NCBI GenBank assembly: GCA_010093485.1
Contig: MU001506.1
Location: 496,001 to 560,000 of the forward strand
Direction of reading: 5' to 3'
DNA length: 64,000 bases
Source of the DNA: Karstenula rhodostoma CBS 690.94
Taxonomy: Eukaryota; Ascomycota; Dothideomycetes; Pleosporales; Didymosphaeriaceae
The notes beneath the pieces were generated by a model. The model was not told where the DNA came from, did no database searches, and saw only the letters and a program-made list of their open reading frames with translations. Both the position numbers and the translations under genes were made by a program. Positions 1 to 10,163 of the stretch are shown in pieces. Position 1 is the stretch's first letter, and each line of letters starts with the position of its first letter.

Positions 1-888
1 ATCATGGAAACTATATTGATACGAAGCAGATTTCGCGTCGAGTACATCCGCCGCCTGAACTGCTTCTCCGCACCGACACGCTCCTCAGATCTCTTGAACC
101 AGCCGCCGAATTCGAACCCGGAGCTCCGCAATGGCTTCTGGACGCACGCCTCATACATCAATCACTCGTGCCTGCCGAACACGATACGCACATTCATCGG
201 CGATCTCAGGTTCTTGCGCGCTGCGAGGGATATTGCAGCTGGAGAGGAGCTCACGAATCAATATGTCGCGCCCGACATCGACATCAACGAACGACGAGAG
301 AAGTTCCGAACAACTTGGGGATTTGAGTGCGATTGTCAGCTCTGTTTCACGGACGGCAGTGTCGACAAAGGCATAAGAAAGGAGCGATTGGGACAGTTTG
401 AAGAGCTCAAGAGCATGGTCATGAAGCTTGGCGAGAAAGGCCCGCCCACGATAACCTCCTTGAAGAAGACCGCTCGCGCACTCCGGGAGATGGAAGCACT
501 CTACTCTCCTGCCAGTGCCGAAGGTCAAGGCGGAGAGGATCCCTACGCCACGCTTCCCCGCCTCGCGCTCGTCCATCCCTCGCTTTTCTTGACAGAAGCA
601 TGGCGCAGCGTTAAAAACGTCGACCGCACCATCGAGTACGCGATCAAGCTACTGCGCAACTTCGGCATCATTGCCAGGACCGAGGGCAAGGAGTTGAAGG
701 TAGATAACCAAGCGGGCTTCGTCAACGTAGAAACGGTCCGCGCGCTGAACTACCTGGCTGAAGGATACACTTCTCGCGGCGAGGAGGAACTAGCAAATCA
801 GTGTCTAGAGAAAGCGAGGCTATGGTACATTATCATCACGGGTTCAGAAGTCGGAAGCGAGCAGTTTTTTGGAGATTTCGGATTGTAG
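1..888 (+). CDS. SET-domain protein (SMYD-like), 5' truncated by window edge
   Basis: The C-terminal part of a SET-domain protein, probably a lysine methyltransferase of the SMYD/SET5 kind. The frame is open from the left edge to the stop at 886-888, so the true start and the N-terminal half of the SET domain lie outside the window; the first ATG seen (4) need not be the start. The SET signature INHSCLPN is present, followed by the cofactor-pocket stretch GEELTNQY and a cysteine-rich post-SET zinc site (FECDCQLC). A helical C-terminal region of about 170 residues follows, as in SMYD-type proteins. Substrate (histone or non-histone) cannot be told from this fragment. Family assignment is firm; the precise orthologue is not. 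Confidence 0.85.
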   Translation: MMETILIRSRFRVEYIRRLNCFSAPTRSSDLLNQPPNSNPELRNGFWTHASYINHSCLPNTIRTFIGDLRFLRAARDIAAGEELTNQYVAPDIDINERREKFRTTWGFECDCQLCFTDGSVDKGIRKERLGQFEELKSMVMKLGEKGPPTITSLKKTARALREMEALYSPASAEGQGGEDPYATLPRLALVHPSLFLTEAWRSVKNVDRTIEYAIKLLRNFGIIARTEGKELKVDNQAGFVNVETVRALNYLAEGYTSRGEEELANQCLEKARLWYIIITGSEVGSEQFFGDFGL

Positions 889-2073
889 TACACGAGAATC
901 TAGCGGAACTTTTGATATTCCTCTTTCCCCCAAGTCGATCCAAGCTGCTCTAACCGTGACCTTGTTGGCCACCGTGAGAGGAGCTGTCGAGGGCCGATCT
1001 GGATGCTTTATCCAAGTATCGCCATCCACATGATGGCCACGTTGAAGGCCAGGTAGATGTCACAGGCCGTGACGAGCCAGCCCAGGCCGGGCACATCTAC
1101 CAGCGCAATGCCCAGGCAAAGCGCACCGAAAAGAGACAGGAGGTGCCAAAGCTCTGGCATGTTGCGCGGTGTTGCGGGACGCGGTGTCGCGGTTTGAGAA
1201 AGACGAGGATGTGCGGTTGCGGCGGACGGGGTCGGCAGAGTGAATTGCACGTAGAGTGCGTGAGCGGAGGTTGTAGTGTAGCTATAGTAGCATCAGCTGA
1301 AGTCAATTAAGTTATTGTGGGAGTATACACACCCGTAGATATTTGAGAATACGCTGTAGACTTGGTGTTGCGGCGGGCGAGGCGAATATCATGCTCGCTG
1401 GTGGGTGGCCGAATGTGGTTAGGCGTCAGTGAGCGCCTTCCTGGCAACGAGGGCGCGAAAATTGATGCGGCGCTTTTCTGCATGCTCAAACAGCTTGATT
1501 GATTGATCTCACAGCTGGGTTTCATGTTCAGCTTCTACTTTGCATGTTTGCTCGTGCAGTGCATCCCCTCCTGACCGAGAGGCGACGAGCTGCACTGCAG
1601 CTTCTTATGAAGCAAATGGGCTCGTTTTGGAACTTGATAGAGGACGAACTTCATTTAAGCTTTACGTGCATGTTTGCTCCGGTGGTATGCCGGCTTCATG
1701 AGTGATCAGCCCTGCCAGTGACGGCGCCGTTACCCAGCTCAACACTGAACTTGATCATTGACACAAGCCGGGGTAGAAAGGGAGCATAAGGCTCAATATC
1801 ATCACGTATACCATGCTTGTCGACCATCTGCTCGCCTCGTCCTCCAGTTTTGGAGCTGAACCTGCCGCTCTCTAGCACTGCAGCAGCGTCGACGGCCAGG
1901 AGCTCCGCAGACCCGGGTCCGCTCAGCCGGCCCATAGGGGCGTTTGTCTCCTTCACTCGAGCTGTCTGCTGCCTTGCCTGCCGCGCACAGCCCCACTGGT
2001 ACAGCTGCGGGCGCGTTTGTTTTGATTCTGCCACTGCCTTCCACGCCCTTCACTTGGCCAAAGCGCCTTCGAC
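889..2073. other. Intergenic stretch with one weak small ORF
   Basis: No conserved protein or RNA gene was recognised between the SET gene and the TATA box at 2074. The only item of note is a 50-codon minus-strand ORF at 1008-1160, listed separately. Other open frames (for example 1499-1705 and 1696-2104) have biased, non-protein-like composition. Confidence 0.5.
1008..1160 (-). CDS. Candidate 50-residue membrane micropeptide or terminal exon
   Basis: A 50-codon frame beginning at the ATG on 1160 (minus strand) encodes two hydrophobic stretches: one starting at about residue 6 (LLSLFGALCLGIALV), the second ending in YLAFNVAIMWMAIL. The composition looks like a real double-spanning membrane peptide rather than a random frame. 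It is short, lacks a recognised family, and could instead be the last exon of a longer gene or chance. The frame stays open upstream of 1160 but without another ATG in the first 30 codons. Low confidence. Confidence 0.25.
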   Translation of the reverse strand: MPELWHLLSLFGALCLGIALVDVPGLGWLVTACDIYLAFNVAIMWMAILG

Positions 2074-2080
2074 TATAAAA
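2074..2080 (+). promoter_or_regulatory. TATA box upstream of the multi-intron locus
   Basis: TATAAAA lies 58 nt before an ATG at 2138-2140. That ATG is followed directly by a consensus 5' splice site (GTAAGC at 2141). Pyrimidine-rich sequence between the two resembles a fungal transcription start region. Confidence 0.4.
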
Positions 2081-3292
2081 CCCTTCCGCTCCCCCACCTT
2101 CCACCTTCCACCTTTCTTCAACTCTTTCGCGCCTCTCATGGTAAGCTCTCTTCTTATCTTCTTCTCATTGAGTGCCACCTCACCGGCACCTTGCTGGCAG
2201 TGCCCTACAACAGCTTGTCACTGACAGCGCCTTGTTTCAATCCACGGTCGCCGCCGACGTCGTCGACGCTGGTGACTCGTCGCGTCGCAGCTCCTTGAAT
2301 GGCAGCTGCCCGAAACCTCTGTAAGTCTGCGTTCCTCTCTCCCTCACCTTCCCTCTACAGTTACGATGAGAACAGCCTGAGTTTCTTGCCTAGCTCTGTT
2401 ACAGCTGGTTGTTGGCAACAACCAGGTGCTTGAAAACAAGGCGGCTATCGCACCAACCCTTTGAACGCCTTTTTCCCCTCAGCTTTGCTCTCGCGCATCC
2501 AGCGACCTTGACTGATAGATCGCAGGCAGCCGGCCGCTTGCCAGGCCTCGGTCGGCAGCCACCCGATCACGCTCAATCACTGGTAAGTACCTCTCTTTTG
2601 CTATCATTTCCCCTCCCCTACCCCGCTTGTCATGATGATCGACGGCTCCTAGTAGTTACTGCTGGAAGAAACGCGCAACCGCTCTGAGGCATACCCTTTC
2701 ACTCACCATCGCGCACAATCTGTTCGCGACTTTGGCTGACATTGACATACAGAACTCATCATGGTACGGCTGGTAGCCATCACTGGCCAAGGTTTGTACT
2801 TCGCTGCCTGCACTCCACTGTACCCCATGATGATCACATATTAAGTGTGCAATCTGAAGCTCTCCGCAGCTGATGATCTTCTTCTTCAACCCACTGAGGC
2901 CTCCTTTCCCTCGTCTGCAGCGATACATCTCTCGAACAGCTGTTGACTTGGGCGCAGGTACACCCCACCTTGTTCACCACAAGTCCGACAAAGCATCGCT
3001 TCGCTTCAGTAAGTACCACCCTCTCACCACTTCAAGCACTTATGAGTGAAACAACCATCCTTTGACGGCCACTGAATAGTTCATGCTGGACAACGATGGA
3101 GCTGGTCAAGCAGGACAGCTATCATACTGAGGGCATCACCTATACATCATCTCGCGTCTTCACTATGTTGCGGGACGTCGCTGACTTCAAACTCCAGATA
3201 ATATTCTCTCATATACACTCACGATATTCGGCCCTCAGGCCCTTGACCCGACAACCAGCGGTCTTGTTGTCAGGCCTTTCTCCACAACCTTG

Positions 3293-3882
3293 GTAGGTCC
3301 AGCAGCCACCTGTGGCTTTCGGCCAGTGACGGTTGCTCGCACTTCGCTTCTACAGTGCGCGGCGTAAACCGCTGAGCCCTACATCAACATGCAGTTCTGG
3401 AGTCTGCGGACTATCCGACGAATTTTGGCGTAGGGGGTGACAGCCCTATGACGATCTCGAAGAGGAACCAGTCTGCGACATTCTTGCCACACGTGCCAAC
3501 CGCTTGAACGCGTGCTGACTGGACTACAGATCTTCATTCTATTTGATCAACATACCAATGGCATCACCTCATCGACACCATTTCTTTCAAGGTAAGTCCA
3601 GCAGCTGCCTATGGTACCGGGTCCCCCTTCCCCTTCCCCTTCCCCTTCCCCTTGTTTTTGTTTTTTGTTTTTTTGCATTCGGTCCTTGACGGTGCTCGCA
3701 CTTCGCTCCCACGGTGCGGGCGTTGAGATACTGGACCACACAACAACATGCAGACGGCATCCGACGCAATTCGGCATATGGGTTGACGGCCCCGATGACG
3801 CACGCACTAGGCCCCGTCTGCGACAGGCTTGGTACCATACGTACGAACAACCGAATGGTTTGCTGACTGGACTAGAGCTCAG
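3293..3882 (+). repeat. Pair of related intron-like elements (early subgroup)
   Basis: Two elements, 3293-3529 and 3592 to 3877/3882, are alignable by eye. Both begin GTARGTCCAGCAGC, share a block of the type TGACGGTGCTCGCACTTCGCT (3326 and 3688 areas), a CATGCAG...CGACG-AATT block and a GACGATCTC/TGCGACA block, and end in TGCTGACTGGACTA(C)AG. They flank a 62-nt exon-like piece (3530-3591). The second copy carries a pyrimidine insert made of CCCCTT units at about 3623-3653. Its acceptor is altered (ACTAGAG), so the functional end is uncertain. Confidence 0.65.
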
Positions 3883-3983
3883 AAACACATCGCTCTTGTG
3901 GCATGTCTTCCTAAACATCGACAGCCTCAACTACTGCGGCGAGGTCCTGATGGGCGCCACATCGCTGTCAACAATACATCATG

Positions 3984-5276
3984 GTAAGTTCTCAGCATTG
4001 TTCTCCGACCACCAAAGCCTCGCACATCTCACCTTTTTGGAAGATCATTGCTGACTGGACTTACAGGTTGCGAAGCCGACAGCCTGTTCTCCTTGGTAGG
4101 TCCCCAGCACTGTTCTTCGCATACATATGCTTTTCTTCAGGGTACCATCAGAGACCGGTACATAAAGACCCCTTGGTACTGGCTTTAACTGGGCCCGAGA
4201 TCAAACAAGCCTACCGGGATACTGGTTGGTCATCGCACATTGACTGTCCGGTATCACTCCACCGGCGGGTGTAGGTAGAGTGGCAGCATGCCTTCATGTC
4301 TTCTCCATGGCTGAAGGCATAGTCACTAAGGCCTCGCACATCTACGGTACTCGCAGAGTTTTGCTGACTGGACCTACAGACAACGACGTGCACACTACTG
4401 CTCAACCTCGAACACTCCGCATCTTCACTTCCCTCCATATCAAAGAAGTCCGCTCTCCAAACCGACCTGCAGAAGAAGCGCGCCTATCCAAAAGCTCGAT
4501 GGGGTACAACATTCCATCACGGCTCTCAAGCATGTGCTCAAGCGACGCCTTGCATAGTAAGTCCGTAGAATCAGACTGGATTCGCTTCCCCTTCCCTTTT
4601 CCCCTTCCCTTTTCCCCTTCCCCGGGCTCTTCAAACTGAATGTCTGTCTGAGGTCAGTGACATGACGGAAGAACGAGAGCCCAGATTAACCCGGTCTTTC
4701 GGTGGGTTGGGTTTGTATCTGGCCCTCCGGAATGATTGGGTCGAGGAGAGGTAGGTCTTCTTCAGCTTTCTCATGCCGTTGATAAGACCTCCGCCTCGGA
4801 CATCACAGCGTTCTCGATCTGTCGCTAACGGACTTACAGTTCATACAATATCATTCCCATCCGACTCCGGGTTCGTTTTAGATCGCGCAACTCCTCTATC
4901 TGCTACAAGATCGCTTCGGTGCTATCACCGCCTCGCTGGTAAGTTCACACCTCCATCGTCTCAAACCAAGAACACACTGTTGTGTATGGCGGCGGTACCA
5001 ACTTGCGCTTGCTGCCCTCTACAGCTTGTCGTGCCGGTATCGCCGCCTAGAGAAATAAACCGCATGGGCTCCAGATGGGTGAGCGCTCTGGCTTATGGCT
5101 TGTGGCGTGATCTCCTGACCTGACGGATGCGGAGAAGCTAGACTTCAATCTCATCAGAGACCTTGGGCGCGGTGTTCAGCCTGGCACTGTTCTGTGGCGC
5201 TCGAGGGTGTCTAGCTTCATACATTCCCTCTATATCGACTCGATTTGTTCATGATGAGAGGCTAACGAACTTACAG
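3984..5276 (+). repeat. Group of intron-like elements with shared ends
   Basis: Candidate introns 3984-4066 (83 nt), 4096-4379 (284 nt), 4751-4839 (89 nt) and 4939-5276 (338 nt), with a further donor at 4557. The first two share an internal CCTCGCACATCT block and the 3' end CTGACTGGACYTACAG. The last two end in CTAACGGACTTACAG or CTAACGAACTTACAG. The sequence after the 4557 donor holds a CCCCTT/TTCCC pyrimidine tract at about 4587-4623. Lengths vary widely but the terminal 15 nt are nearly constant, which is not expected for unrelated introns. Confidence 0.6.
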
Positions 5277-5543
5277 ATCATCTCTCGACTCAGAAGTCTT
5301 ACCGACGATTTGGGCCATGGCCTCTCTCTGCTTCGCGATACCTTCGGGCACTGTCAGGTAAGTCCGCAACCCCATCTTACCCAACTCACTAGGGCGCTTG
5401 TCTTCATCGGCACGGCATCGTATTGCGAGCGGTCGCGTCGCACAACGCCACCGCCGTCGCTTTCGAGACCATCTGGTCACAACGAGCGCAACGCACATTG
5501 TTCGCGCATGGCATCTTCTCTACGGAGCATAGAATTCAGATCA

Positions 5544-5767
5544 GTAAGTCCCTCGCTGCTTCACTTGCTCATACTCTAGGGCCGGCGACTATAGACGGCT
5601 AGCTCGTGCTTCTTCATAGCATCTTAGTTGGTAGTTCCAAGTCGCCGGCCTAGATCGACCTCACGGCATGGCTATGTCTGATCGTCCTTTCTTATGGAAA
5701 GCGGCGTGATTTCTTTGTGCCATGACATCCATTGTATCTGCTTTGAACGTAGCTGACGGACTTACAG
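5544..5767 (+). repeat. Introner-like element, late subgroup, copy 1
   Basis: A 224-nt element starting GTAAGTCC and ending GCTGACGGACTTACAG. The interior contains the subgroup hallmarks: GCCGGC, ACGGCTAGCTCGTGCTTC, TCATAGCAT, GCCGGCCTAGATCGA, then ATGACATC near the 3' end. It is the most diverged of the five late copies. Confidence 0.7.
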
Positions 5768-5858
5768 GGTTCAGACTTCATGATCGACGCTCTATGCGTG
5801 ACGCTCTATCTACGCTCGACTATCCATGTACGGCACTTCATACTCTGGAAAAAAAAAT

Positions 5859-6100
5859 GTAAGTCCATCAGCTTCTCCCCATCTACCATCTTCTTACTCC
5901 TATGGCCGGCGGCGAGACGGCTAGCTCGTGCTTCCTCATAGCATTCGTAGTTCGTGGCTTCGAAGTCGCCGGCCTAGATCGAATGACATGGGTGCGTTGG
6001 AGCGTCGTGCCTTTGGCTCGGCGTAACAGTAATTCGCTCGCATGACATCCCCTCACCACCAAGACTTGCTTTGGGACAACGGAAGCTAACGGACTTACAG
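5859..6100 (+). repeat. Introner-like element, late subgroup, copy 2
   Basis: A 242-nt element with intact ends, GTAAGTCC at the donor and GCTAACGGACTTACAG at the acceptor. The interior blocks CTCGTGCTTCCTCATAGCAT, CGTAGTTCG, GCCGGCCTAGATCGAATGAC, GTGCGTTGGAGCGTCGTG and GGCTCGGCGTAACAGTAAT are shared with the next copy almost base for base. Confidence 0.75.
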
Positions 6101-6121
6101 ATCACTCAACTGCCACACGAG

Positions 6122-6339
6122 GCGCTCAAGCTCCCATCCTCGGCGTGGCCGGCGTGACGGCACTCGTGCTTCCTCATAGCATACGTAGTTCGCAGTTATA
6201 CATCGCCGGCCTAGATCGAATTACATGGGTGCGTTGGAGCGTCGTGCTTTTGGCTCGGCGTAACAGTAATCCGCTCACATGACATCCCCGAGACTTGCTT
6301 TGGCACAATGGAAGCTGACAGACTTACATACCACTCCAG
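6122..6339 (+). repeat. Introner-like element, late subgroup, copy 3 with damaged splice sites
   Basis: The same interior as its neighbours (CTCGTGCTTCCTCATAGCAT, GCCGGCCTAGATCGAATTAC, GGCTCGGCGTAACAGTAAT), but the expected GTAAGTCCTCGAGCTC start reads GCGCTCAAGCTC and the expected CTTACAG end reads CTTACAT. The nearest usable acceptor is the AG at 6338-6339. If splicing runs from 5859 to 6339 the intervening piece 6101-6121 is skipped; otherwise that 21-nt piece keeps the same phase on both sides. Boundaries are approximate. Confidence 0.65.
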
Positions 6340-6378
6340 TGCCAAGGCACACAAGACGCTCATGCTGTTTCCCAACAG

Positions 6379-6595
6379 GTAAGTCCTCGAGCTCTCATCC
6401 TCAGTGTGGCCGGCGTGACGGCACTCGTGCTTCCTCATAGCATACGTAGTTCGCAGTTTTACAGCGCCGGCCTAGATCGAATGACATGGAAGCGTTGGGA
6501 GCGGTCTTGCCTGTGGCAGGTATCGCGACCGTCATCCGTGACCATGACATCTCTTCACCAAATCCATGTTTGGAAAATATCTAATGGACTTACAG
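6379..6595 (+). repeat. Introner-like element, late subgroup, copy 4
   Basis: A 217-nt element, GTAAGTCC to CTAATGGACTTACAG. It shares with copy 3 the segment after the donor (TGTGGCCGGCGTGACGGCAC) and with copy 5 the 3' half (TGCCTGTGGC, ATCGCGAC, CATGACATCTCTTC, CCATGTTTGGA). Confidence 0.75.
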
Positions 6596-6648
6596 ATCAC
6601 TTGACCCCATTCTGGAAACACGCAGCATCCTGCGACATCGCTCACATG

Positions 6649-6866
6649 GTAAGTCCATCAGCTCCACCCTTTCCAACGTGGCCGGCGAGACGGTGCTCGT
6701 GCTTCCTTATAGCATACGTAGTTCGCAGTTATAATCGCCGGCCTAGATCGAATGACATGGGTGCGTTGGAAGCGTGCGTGCCTGTGGCGCGTATCGCGAC
6801 TGTAATTCGTAGCCATGACATCTCTTCGCCAAATGCATGTTTGGAGAAAAGCTAATGGACTTACAG
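6649..6866 (+). repeat. Introner-like element, late subgroup, copy 5
   Basis: A 218-nt element, GTAAGTCC to GCTAATGGACTTACAG, closely matching copy 4 over its whole length. It follows a 53-nt piece ending in ATG at 6646-6648 and precedes the terminal exon-like piece 6867-7153. Confidence 0.75.
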
Positions 6867-7153
6867 GTTTGGCCGTCGAAGCCTTTGCCAGGCAAGCTTG
6901 CGCAATTGCGCCCGATACCCCGCGAATGCTCGTACGCACCCCCGCTCGTTCCGCTGTCGCTATCGACAGTCTACACCTTCACGTTGCAAGAAGGTCTAGC
7001 TCGCAGAACTATACCGCCACGTTGCACATTCTGGAATCGATACACAAGACACAAGTAGAGGGAATGTGGCGGGGGAGAATACGGAGCAGGTGCGACGACA
7101 CGCTGGCATGGCTGGATGGTTCGGGTCGCATTTATTCCATGAGTGTGACCTGA

Positions 7154-7489
7154 TTGCTCCAGCCTAGAACAAACCAAGCGCAGTGGTAAGCAGTAGCAAG
7201 CAGGCTGCGCTGTTGTGCTCTATCCCCCCGATTGTGTATATTATCGGCGAGCGTCAAGTATGGAGGTCTACAAATACTCGCATCCAATGACTTCGGCGCC
7301 GGGGTGAGCCAACGGACATCTTTTCATGATAGAGGATATGTAGTAAATACTTTGATTATCTCTGTCTAGAACATGCAAGTCATTGAGTACCAATAAGTTA
7401 GTGATAGCAGTCGAAGAGAACTGATTCACAAGAAGCCCGTATTACCAAGCTTTCCTTATGCCGGCGACTCAAACATGAGCAAAGAAAGC
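7154..7489. other. Convergent intergenic gap
   Basis: About 335 bp between the end of the multi-intron locus (+) and the stop of the Zn2Cys6 gene (-). It should hold both 3' ends; nothing else was recognised. Confidence 0.5.
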
Positions 7490-10163
7490 TCAGAAAGTGC
7501 CACCCATGTCAAAGTTCCAGAAATCCGGGAACGTCCAGCCCGACAGATCCACCTGCATATCCTGCAGCTCGTCGAAAGCTCCTTCTCCTATGCCCTTGCC
7601 TTCGTTGAGCGAACTCGCGATAGCGCCGGCCCCAGGGATTATCGTGGGTAGGTCTCCACCGAGTCTCCCACCACCAAGACTACTTCCATACATAGGGGGA
7701 CCCGTCAGCGGGCCGAGGCTCGAAGCTGGCGTCATCGGCGAGGGCACTGTGACGCTCTGGCGCAGAGAGTTTACGAGCGAATCGGCTGGTTCTTTCTGCA
7801 GCGCGAGGACGCGGAAACAAAGCGACGTCACGCGCTCGAGCGACTTGCGTCCTCGCGAGCGTAGATCGTCGGATGTAGCGTTGGTAATGGACGCAATAGA
7901 AGTGCCTCGGTCCTGGTTGACGTTCGGCATGATGCCCTGCGCGGAGCAGAGAAGAAAGTATTCCATGTAGCCGGTGCCGAGACGCATGACCTTGTGCTCG
8001 AAGCACTGGCGGACTCTTTCGATGAGATTGACGGCAGTCATGCATAGCGTTGATGCAAGCAGACTGTCTGTGGGGAGCTGAGGAATCTTAAGCTCTGGGG
8101 AACCATCGGGACGCTGCTGTTTGGATGACGCGCCGACGTCGATAGGGTGGATGTAGTCCTTGTGGTTGGGCGCATCGCGACCCTCTGCCGGTGATGCGTG
8201 GAAGCAGTTGTGGTATACCGTTTGAGCGAGCGCCATGCCAGCCCGCAGAGCGTCATTGCGAAGGTGGTTCAACGCTAGTACATTCTTTGCGAGAAGTTGC
8301 TCGTGGAGCATCAATATCGTACTTGCGGCCTCGATGCAAGCTGTGAAAGAGAAACTGAAGCGCTTGTTTACAGCCGCGTGTGTAGCGTATGGCCGGTGCA
8401 GTATTAAGAGGAACTGCAAGAGCTGCAATTTGAGTAACGCAGAGGGGATGCCGGCTCTGGGGTCGGTCCAGTTCGGCAGGATGTTCAGCATGGCGTTCAG
8501 CTGGCCATCGTAGTGGAGAATATCAGAGTATTGGAGCTCGGTCGTGGGGTTGTTCAACAGTTGTAGAAGATGAAGGCGGAGAGGCATCGATTGTAGCGAT
8601 ACGATCAGATATGAAGTGGAGGTGAAGTGTTCGATCGGACGCCCTGCTGGAATCTGGGTCGTGTCCGCCGCGAAAGTTTCATCCGGAAGATTGGATGGGG
8701 CTTGGACATCAAAGTAGAGACCGCAGGCCGAAGATGGTAAGCCGCAGTCAACCGAGCATTGTAGCTCGAGCTCCACGATAGTCAGCCAGACCCTTCTCCG
8801 CATCTCCTTCTCGAACTCGCTAATACGACCCCTCGAGATTAGCGAGGGGTTTCGATGTAAGCCTGCTGCGATGGCGAGCCGAATGATGTCGCCGGAAGTT
8901 GTCCAATCCTGCTTGAGCTTTAGACAATTCAGTCGTTTTGCGAGAAGAGAGAGACATTGAAGCTGAAAGAAAGTGAGGGTGGTCTGTTTCCGCGACTGCC
9001 GCTGCAACCACATGTCGCATGTTTCGATAAAATCGAGAGCGGTATCGCGATCGACTGCGCTGTCGCCCACGAAGATGTTGCCGTCGTTTGGTTGCAGGCA
9101 CTTGGTGATCGCAAGGATGTACAAGAGAATAGCGGCAAAGGGCGTGAGAGACTCATCGTTAGATTGCCGGTCCCAGAAGGCTTGATATTCTCTCCAGAAG
9201 CTCGGTTCATGCAATATGCGGTAGGATGTCTCGCATGTCTGGAAGTACAATGCGACCTGGGGATCGAGCGTGGTTTTGTCGGGTAACTGAAGGAAGATTT
9301 CTTCATCGTAACCGCGCCTTCGTGCATTTTTTTCCTTCATCATTGCCTTCCTGCGGACTCTGAAGGCTTTGAAGTCGTCCCGGACATGGCCCATGTTGCC
9401 TGATGAGGTTACCGATTCTCTCGTGAAAGCCCGGAGCTCGGAGAACTGTCCAAGATTAGCCTAAAATATATAGGCCTATAACTGAAAGTACAAACCTGTG
9501 TTAGCGCGCTGAGGGGACATGTTGAGCCGTAAAACCGAGTTTTGAAGGCTTTGCCTCGAAACATCATTTCCTCGTGCATGCGAGTTTCATCCGCTTTGAA
9601 GTCGTGGAAGTGTGACGGAGACAAGTCGTACGCGTGAACACCTGCGCCGCTCTGCGCCGCCAGCTTGTTCTCCAGTTGCTCCAGTCGTCTCTCTTGTACT
9701 GAGCGTGCATGATCAGTACCAGCTCATGCATACTTAGTCTGGCGAACTCGCTTACCTCGTAGCTTCCAACTCACAAGATCAGAAGAGCCAGCTCCACTCG
9801 GAGGGCTGTCGTGTTGTACAAAGCTCGGTGGATCCGCGTAACCATCTCCATTGACAGGTATGTCCTCTAGCAATCGAGGGTCGTAGGTGCACTGGTCCGC
9901 TCTTCCGGTCCTTTGGCAACGTCCACAAATGGGATCTAGACCACAAGGCGTCAGCCACAACAGAGTCACAGTATTCAAGTGCACAGAACAAGAACGAAGA
10001 TCATGTTCCGGAGACACGTCACAAGTTACATACAAACTCGATCACACTTCATCTTCCGATTTCTGCAAGCGTAGCATGATAACACTTTCCGCTTCTTACT
10101 GGCGCGCTTCTCAGCCGACGCGTCTGGCGAATTATCGCGCGACTCAACACTCTTGGTAGACAT
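7490..10163 (-). CDS. Zn2Cys6 fungal-specific transcription factor
   Basis: A nuclear DNA-binding regulator of 822 residues in four exons: 10163-10034, 9935-9756, 9698-9496 and 9445-7490. Introns are 98, 57 and 50 nt and the phases agree. The first intron splits the zinc cluster: exon 1 ends CYACRNRKMKCDRV and exon 2 supplies YPICGRCQRTGRADQC, giving a complete CX2CX6CX6CX2CX8C binuclear cluster. A short basic/leucine-rich linker (ERRLEQLENKL) follows. The large last exon carries the fungal_trans regulatory domain, including LYFQTCETSYRILHEPSFW. The start chosen is MSTKSVE; the frame is open further upstream with another ATG, but the extension is low-complexity. Target genes cannot be read from sequence. 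It lies 2.8 kb from the GH7 gene, which alone does not make it a cellulase regulator. Confidence 0.9.

Larger units (their letters stand above)
2138..7153 (+). other. Multi-intron locus built around repeated introner-like introns; coding status unresolved
   Basis: A 5 kb plus-strand region in which GTAAGT-type donors and (C)TRAC...TTACAG acceptors alternate with short exon-like pieces (about 20-180 nt). Donors recur at 2141, 2321, 2583, 3009, 3293, 3592, 3984, 4096, 4557, 4751, 4939, 5358, 5544, 5859, 6379 and 6649. The 3' end can be joined into one open frame. Pieces ending at 5858, 6378 and 6648 and the last piece 6867-7153 (stop 7151-7153) read through; a short motif like HTLE/PILE/HILE recurs in the 5768, 6596 and 6867 pieces, suggesting exons were duplicated with the introns. 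At the 5' end an ATG-only first exon joined to an acceptor at 2213 also stays open. No conserved domain is visible, so it may encode a lineage-specific protein or be a spliced long non-coding RNA. Confidence 0.55.

Noticed and set aside
1696..2224. Overlapping frames of 100-135 codons on both strands before the multi-intron locus
   Set aside because: They overlap each other, have biased Ala/Arg composition and cover a promoter-like TATA region.
3623..3653. CCCCTT repeats considered as an internal telomere-like tract
   Set aside because: The unit is CCCCTT, not the CCCTAA/TTAGGG of filamentous fungi, and it sits inside an intron-like element.
3609..3930. Minus-strand frames with Gly-Lys and Gly-Glu runs
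   Set aside because: They are translations of the CCCCTT tract inside an intron-like element and have no other protein features.
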